A stretch of DNA of 29,854 nucleotides from a virus. The stretch's first letter is position 1, and each line of letters begins with the position of its first letter. Shown here one piece after another: positions 29,747-29,854 of this stretch. A program made the position numbers and the translations under genes. The stretch is from positions 1 through 29,854 of the IMG/VR virus record IMGVR_UViG_3300008448_000428; one strand, given 5' to 3'. Under the pieces are notes generated by a model. It was given only the letters and a program-made list of their open reading frames with translations, had not been told where the DNA came from and did not search any database.

Positions 29747-29854
29747 TCAATATTTATCATTTGTTTTAAAAAAGTCGGTTTTGGCTATCGGCCTTGAAGG
29801 TTCTGACGACTGAAGCCCATTCTGTCTACAAATTTTAATCCATGACTCACAAAA
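29747..29854 (-). CDS. Unresolved C-terminal end of a further minus-strand gene
   Basis: Two minus frames are open from the right edge. One stops at 29747 (about 35 residues, ending KTDFFKTNDKY) and overlaps the late promoter. The other stops at 29785 (about 22 residues, containing DRMGFSRQNLQGR) and leaves the promoter intergenic. The second fits the spacing better, but the fragment is too short to identify or to choose with confidence. Confidence 0.3.
   Translation of the reverse strand, partial: FCESWIKICRQNGLQSSEPSRPIAKTDFFKTNDKY
29751..29758 (-). promoter_or_regulatory. T4-like late promoter GATAAATA
   Basis: GATAAATA on the minus strand, 45 nt before the ATG at 29705, with AAAGGAAT near the start codon. 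Confidence 0.75.

Noticed and set aside
1-29854. tRNA genes, integrase, insertion sequences
   Set aside because: Intergenic gaps are too short and I saw no cloverleaf, recombinase motif or terminal inverted repeats with target duplication.

Overview
This window is a stretch of an AT-rich, T4-like contractile-tailed phage genome. The best match from recall is the marine T4-like myoviruses (pelagiphage/cyanophage-like or uncultured relatives). The evidence is a set of T4 homologues in one compact block: tail sheath (gp18), tail tube (gp19), a second tube-fold protein (gp54-like), head-completion nuclease (gp4), neck proteins (gp13- and gp14-like), tail-sheath stabiliser (gp15), dNMP kinase (gp1) and a probable small terminase. 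T4 late-promoter motifs (TATAAATA/GATAAATA) lie in front of many genes. I see no tRNA, CRISPR array, integrase or insertion sequence. No stretch longer than 300 bases lacks a gene.

Layout, left to right. 1-1108 (minus) is a collagen-like fibre protein cut by the window edge. 1257-4902 (minus) holds a large acidic AT-hook protein, a protein with a T4 capsid-targeting-like N-terminus, and a terminase-small-like protein. 4910-6031 is a very AT-rich glycosyltransferase-like insertion, followed by gp4. 6464-8684 are small virion proteins, the gp54-like protein and gp19. 8749-12348 is an enlarged tail sheath (1199 residues). 12473-12820 (plus) is an HNH/zinc protein overlapping dNMP kinase tail to tail. 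13500-16066 (minus) holds the gp13-like neck protein, a MazG-like pyrophosphohydrolase and a 404-residue unknown preceded by a perfect sigma-70 promoter. 16147-19737 (plus) is the gp14-like neck protein, gp15 and a Nudix hydrolase. 19749-25406 (minus) carries modular structural/fibre proteins. 25504-29705 (minus) is a tightly packed run: PD-(D/E)XK nuclease, SGNH-like hydrolase, IscA-type Fe-S carrier, and several conserved proteins of unknown role.

How it fits together: the structural genes build head completion, neck, sheath, tube and fibres. dNMP kinase, MazG and Nudix act on nucleotide pools. IscA, the SGNH protein and the glycosyltransferase-like protein are accessory genes that may alter host metabolism or surface glycans. 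Late promoters fall into two classes: those with a leader and a Shine-Dalgarno sequence, and those only 4-5 nt from the start codon, which would give leaderless mRNAs. This is the most interesting regulatory pattern I found. The other notable theme is repeated small beta-rich modules shared among sheath, neck and fibre proteins.
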